Assembly (NCBI RefSeq): GCF_900116195.1 | Contig: NZ_FOZW01000002.1 | Coordinates: forward strand, 186,001-250,000 | Origin: Alloyangia pacifica | Lineage (GTDB): Bacteria > Pseudomonadota > Alphaproteobacteria > Rhodobacterales > Rhodobacteraceae | Direction of reading: 5' to 3' | Length of the DNA: 64,000 nucleotides | Shown: one piece after another, positions 60,949 through 64,000 of the stretch | Layout of the letters: each line of letters opens with the position of its first letter | How positions within the stretch are numbered: the first letter of the stretch is position 1 | Position numbers and translations under genes: made by a program | Notes under the pieces: model-generated | Told to the model about the DNA's origin: nothing | The model's input: only the letters and a program-made list of their open reading frames with translations | The model's database searches: none

Positions 60949-63021
60949 ATGGACGGCCAATTCCCCGGTTCGGATGGGCAGAGCGTAGGCAAACAGGGCG
61001 AAGACTGGAAGATCGGCGTCGATATCGGCGGCACCTTCATGGACTTCTGCGCGCTCGAGGCCCGCTCGGGGCGCATCGCCTCGCTCAAGGTCCTGACCAC
61101 GCCCGACGATCCCGGTGCCGAGCTGCGCACCGGGCTTGACCTGCTGGCCGAGCGCGAGGGGCTGGATGCCGCCGCGGTGAGCCGCTTCGTGCATGGCACG
61201 ACAGTGGGCATCAACACCATCATCCAGCGCAAGGGCGCGAGATTGGCGATGTTCACCAACGCCGGTTTCGAGGACGTGATCGAGCTGGCGCGGCTGCGTA
61301 TGCCCGACATGTACTCGCTGTTCTGCCACCGCCCCGACCCGCTGGTGCCGCGCGACCTGATCTTCGGCCTGCCGGTGCGCATGCGCGCCGATGGCAGCCG
61401 CACGGATGCGCCCGAGGGGGGCGTGGCAGAGGCGGTCGCCGGGGCGCGTGCCGCCGGGGCGGAGGGCATCGTTGTGGCGCTGCTCCACGCATGGCGCGAC
61501 CCGGCGCAGGAGGTGGCGATCCGCGAGCAGATCGAGGCGCTCGCGCCGGACCTCTTTGTCTTCACCTCCTCCGAGGTCTGGCCGGTGATCCGCGAGTACG
61601 AGCGCAGCTCCACGGCGATCCTCAACGGCTACGTCCACCCGCGAGTCTCGGGTTACCTCGAGGCGCTGGAGGCGCGGCTGGCGGCGCAGGGCGTGCCCGC
61701 CCGCGCCATGCTGACCAAGTCGAACGGCGGGGTGATGACCGCCGGCGAAGGCCGCCGCGACTGCGTGTCGATGCTGCTCTCGGGCACCGCCTCGGGGGTG
61801 ATCGGTGCCGCCTGGCTGGCGCGGCAGGCGGGCGAGAGCCGCATCCTGACGCTCGACATCGGCGGCACCTCGGCCGATTTCGCGCTGATCATCGACGGCG
61901 AGGTGCAATTCGGCTCGGACGAACTGGTCGGGGAGTTCCCGCTGCACATCCCCTCGGTCTCGGTCAGCTCGATCGGGATCGGCGGCGGGTCGATCGCCTC
62001 GGTAGACGCGCATGGCGTGCTGCGCGTGGGGCCGGAGAGCGCGGGCTCGGTGCCCGGCCCGGCCTGCTATGGGCGCGGCGGCACCCGCGCCACGGTGACC
62101 GACGCCATGGCGGTCTGCGGTTGGCTGGGGCATTCGGAAATGGCCTATGGCCAGCTCGACATGCAGGTCGAGCTGGCGCGCGAGGTCGTCGGCGCTCTGG
62201 CGGCGCAACTGGGGCGCGGCGTCGAGGAGACGGCGCAGGCGATTCTCGACATCGCGGTGTCGGAAATGTTCGTCGAGGTGGAGAAACTCTCGTCCCGCGC
62301 CGGGGTCGACCTGCGCGACTTCGCGCTGATGCCCTTCGGCGGCGGCGGCCCCATGCTGGGCGCTTTCCTTGCCCGCGAGCTGGGAATGCCCCGGGTCATG
62401 GCGCCGCGCCGCCCGGGCGTGGTCTCGGCGCTCGGGGGGCTGGTGGCGGACCTGAAGGGCGACTTCATCCGAACAGTCTTTGCCGATCTCGACGCGGCGC
62501 GGCTGCCGCTGCTGCAGGAGCAGTTCCGCGCGCTCTCCGACGAGGGCCGCGCATGGCTGGAGGCGCAGGGGCATGACGGCGCCATCGAGCTGAAGCTTTC
62601 GGCGGACATGCGCTACGCCGGGCAGAGTTACGAGATCGAGGTGGCGCTGGAGCCCGCGTGGCTCTCGGACCTCGAGCGGATGACCGGGGCCTTCCACGCC
62701 ACCCACCGCCGCATCTACGACTTCGACGACCCCGAGGGGCGGATCGAGATGGTCAACCTGCGGCTCTCGGCCATCGGCGCCGGGCCCAAGCCCGATCTTG
62801 CCGAGCTGGCGCAGGTCGAGGCGGGGGAGAGCCGCGAGGTGCAGGTGCATATCGGTGGCTGGCGCCCGGTGCCGCTGCACAGTCGCGCCGCGCTGGCCCC
62901 GGGCGCCACCTTCGACGGCCCGGCCATCGTCGCGCAGGAAGACACGACCTTTGCCATCCCGGCGGGCGCAAGGGCGCGTGTCGACGGCCATCTCAACATC
63001 CACCTGCAGTTCGAGGACTGA
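60949..63021 (+). CDS. hyuA: Hydantoinase/oxoprolinase subunit A
   Basis: A 690-residue HyuA-type protein of the ASKHA fold. The N-terminal nucleotide-binding GVDIGGTFMDF (about residues 23-33), HGTTVGINTIIQRKG, and the second phosphate motif LDIGGTSADFALI are present, with FGGGGPMLGAFLARELG near residue 462. With subunit B it hydrolyses 5-membered cyclic amides such as N-methylhydantoin or 5-oxoproline using ATP. ATG 60949 follows AAAAGG at a loose spacing. Subunit B starts 3 bases after the stop. The exact ring substrate cannot be read from the sequence. Confidence 0.9.
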   Translation: MDGQFPGSDGQSVGKQGEDWKIGVDIGGTFMDFCALEARSGRIASLKVLTTPDDPGAELRTGLDLLAEREGLDAAAVSRFVHGTTVGINTIIQRKGARLAMFTNAGFEDVIELARLRMPDMYSLFCHRPDPLVPRDLIFGLPVRMRADGSRTDAPEGGVAEAVAGARAAGAEGIVVALLHAWRDPAQEVAIREQIEALAPDLFVFTSSEVWPVIREYERSSTAILNGYVHPRVSGYLEALEARLAAQGVPARAMLTKSNGGVMTAGEGRRDCVSMLLSGTASGVIGAAWLARQAGESRILTLDIGGTSADFALIIDGEVQFGSDELVGEFPLHIPSVSVSSIGIGGGSIASVDAHGVLRVGPESAGSVPGPACYGRGGTRATVTDAMAVCGWLGHSEMAYGQLDMQVELAREVVGALAAQLGRGVEETAQAILDIAVSEMFVEVEKLSSRAGVDLRDFALMPFGGGGPMLGAFLARELGMPRVMAPRRPGVVSALGGLVADLKGDFIRTVFADLDAARLPLLQEQFRALSDEGRAWLEAQGHDGAIELKLSADMRYAGQSYEIEVALEPAWLSDLERMTGAFHATHRRIYDFDDPEGRIEMVNLRLSAIGAGPKPDLAELAQVEAGESREVQVHIGGWRPVPLHSRAALAPGATFDGPAIVAQEDTTFAIPAGARARVDGHLNIHLQFED

Positions 63022-63024
63022 TCC

Positions 63025-64000
63025 ATGTTCGACAAGATGACCCTCCAGGTGCTCGCCAACCATGCCCGCGCCGCGGCCGAGAACATGGCCCATACGCTGC
63101 ACCGCACTGCCCATTCCGCTTTCGTGAAGGAGACGCAGGACTTCACCGTCATGCTGATGGACCGCACGGGCGATACCTTTGCCGTGCCGATGGAGCTGGG
63201 CGCGACCTGGTATCCCGGGCTGACCTATGGCCGCGCCATCGACATGGTGGAGGAAGAGTACCGGCCCGGCGATGTCGCCTTCACCAACGATCCCTATTCC
63301 GGCCACGTGGCGACCCACGCCCCCGACACGCACCTGTGGAAGCCGGTCTTCGCCGATGGCGAGATCGTTGCCTGGACCGGAGGGCACATCCACAACACCG
63401 ACATGGGCGGCGCGGTGCCTGCCTCGCTGTCGCGCTCGCTGACCGAGATCCACCAGGAAGGCCTGCGCTTCCCGCCGATGAAACTGGTGCGTGAGGGGGT
63501 CTTCGATGAGCAGATCATGAAGATCATGTCGACCAACGTGCGCAAGCCCGCGCTCAACATCGGCGACATCAAGGCGCTGGTCGGTGCGCTCGGCACCGGT
63601 GAGCGCAAGGTGCATGCGATGATCGAGCGTTTCGGCAAGCTGGGCTTCGTGCAGGGCGTCGCGGCGCTGATGGATCAGGCCGAGGCGCAGGCGCGCTCGG
63701 TGCTCGCTGAAATCCCGGACGGCCAGTACGTCTTTGCCGACTACGCCGACGAGGACAGCGACGAGGCCAATCCCTGCCGCCTCAAGCTGACGCTGACCAT
63801 CCGCGGCGAGGAGGCGGTGCTCGACTTCACCGGCTCCGACCCGCAGCTGGCCTCCTCGCTCAATGTGCCCTCGGGCGGCGATCCGCGGCATACAATGCTG
63901 CTCGTCGGCGTCTACTACGTTCTCTACACGCTGAACCCGCGCATCCTGCTGAACACCGGGCTGACGCGCCCCTTCACCTGCATCACCCCAGAGGGCACGG
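63025..64000 (+). CDS. hyuB: Hydantoinase/oxoprolinase subunit B (partial, cut by window end)
   Basis: 325 codons are visible, starting MFDKMTLQVLANHARAAAEN at ATG 63025, 3 bases after subunit A. Family landmarks are AFVKETQDFTVMLMD, FTNDPYSGHVATHAPDTHLW, GGHIHNTDMGGAVPAS and LDFTGSDPQLASSLNVP; the usual length is about 500-600 residues, so the C-terminus lies outside the window. It is the metal-dependent partner of HyuA. Confidence 0.9.
   Translation, partial: MFDKMTLQVLANHARAAAENMAHTLHRTAHSAFVKETQDFTVMLMDRTGDTFAVPMELGATWYPGLTYGRAIDMVEEEYRPGDVAFTNDPYSGHVATHAPDTHLWKPVFADGEIVAWTGGHIHNTDMGGAVPASLSRSLTEIHQEGLRFPPMKLVREGVFDEQIMKIMSTNVRKPALNIGDIKALVGALGTGERKVHAMIERFGKLGFVQGVAALMDQAEAQARSVLAEIPDGQYVFADYADEDSDEANPCRLKLTLTIRGEEAVLDFTGSDPQLASSLNVPSGGDPRHTMLLVGVYYVLYTLNPRILLNTGLTRPFTCITPEGT

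Noticed and set aside
59938-63891. A 1317-codon minus-strand open frame across lysR, hyuA and hyuB
   Set aside because: It is antisense to three well-supported genes and shows only the His/Arg/Gly-rich composition expected of a shadow frame.
1-64000. CRISPR arrays, insertion sequences, prophage genes, rRNA or tRNA genes
   Set aside because: I looked for regularly spaced repeats, transposase motifs, phage structural genes and RNA gene landmarks and found none; short dyads noted elsewhere are not mobile elements.

Overview
The window is GC-rich, densely coded alphaproteobacterial DNA. The gene content and local orders (formate-THF ligase with folD, glxBCD/soxBDAG-like gene sets, short hisG with hisZ, mcl1, DgcN-DgcA, the RimB-RimK fusion, ligase-associated Lhr and PdeM) point to a member of the Rhodobacteraceae (roseobacter group). 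I see no rRNA, tRNA, insertion sequence, prophage or CRISPR array. It reads as an ordinary chromosomal stretch with several catabolic islands. Coordinates and proteins were read from the sequence; no database search was run, so family names rest on recognisable motifs and gene order.

Layout. 1-4.9 kb: a gene tail, a Tam-like methyltransferase, a MOSC protein, then fhs, a small chorismate mutase and folD (tetrahydrofolate C1 metabolism). 5-8.9 kb: pdeM and a ligase-associated lhr helicase, split by an SDR gene on the other strand. 9-13.3 kb: a yghU-type glutathione enzyme and the leftward hisS-hisZ-hisG operon. 13.5-23.7 kb: an XRE-cupin regulator followed by what looks like a complete N-methylglutamate pathway for methylamine use (mgsABC, gmaS, mgdABCD). 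Its formaldehyde-level product would feed the folD/fhs genes at the left end. 23.8-28.7 kb: ilvD, a RimB-RimK fusion and malyl-CoA lyase. 29-32.1 kb: dgcN, dgcA and a D-amino-acid aminotransferase, a D-glutamate/D-alanine locus. 34.2-38.4 kb: a compact, overlapping operon of a secreted DUF3604 (PHP-like) protein, a DUF302 protein, a membrane-anchored PpiC-type foldase and a HupE/UreJ-type membrane protein, with no function known to me.

38.5-43.1 kb: a leftward GntR/FCD-controlled amino-acid-type ABC importer with a gamma-glutamylcyclotransferase-like protein and a VOC protein; both promoters carry a 12-bp-spaced ATATACG-type repeat. 43.5-57.3 kb: an amine or amino-acid catabolic island with two paralogous tandem-GNAT proteins, a PuuB-like FAD oxidase, two HAD proteins lacking the phosphatase acid/base Asp, a cupin, a class III aminotransferase, a GhrA-like dehydrogenase, a dipeptide-type ABC importer with a fused double ATPase, and an Lrp regulator. 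57.4-64 kb: two convergent FAD amino-acid oxidase-type genes, then a LysR gene flanked by two near-identical T-N11-A operators, and hydantoinase/oxoprolinase subunits A and B (the latter cut by the window edge).

The common theme is nitrogenous one-carbon and amino-acid scavenging: methylamine, D-amino acids, gamma-glutamyl or peptide-like compounds, and cyclic amides. The best candidates for undescribed biology are the DUF3604-DUF302-PPIase-HupE operon and the GNAT/HAD/aminotransferase island. The best regulatory signals are the paired LysR, GntR and 30-bp-spaced direct-repeat sites.
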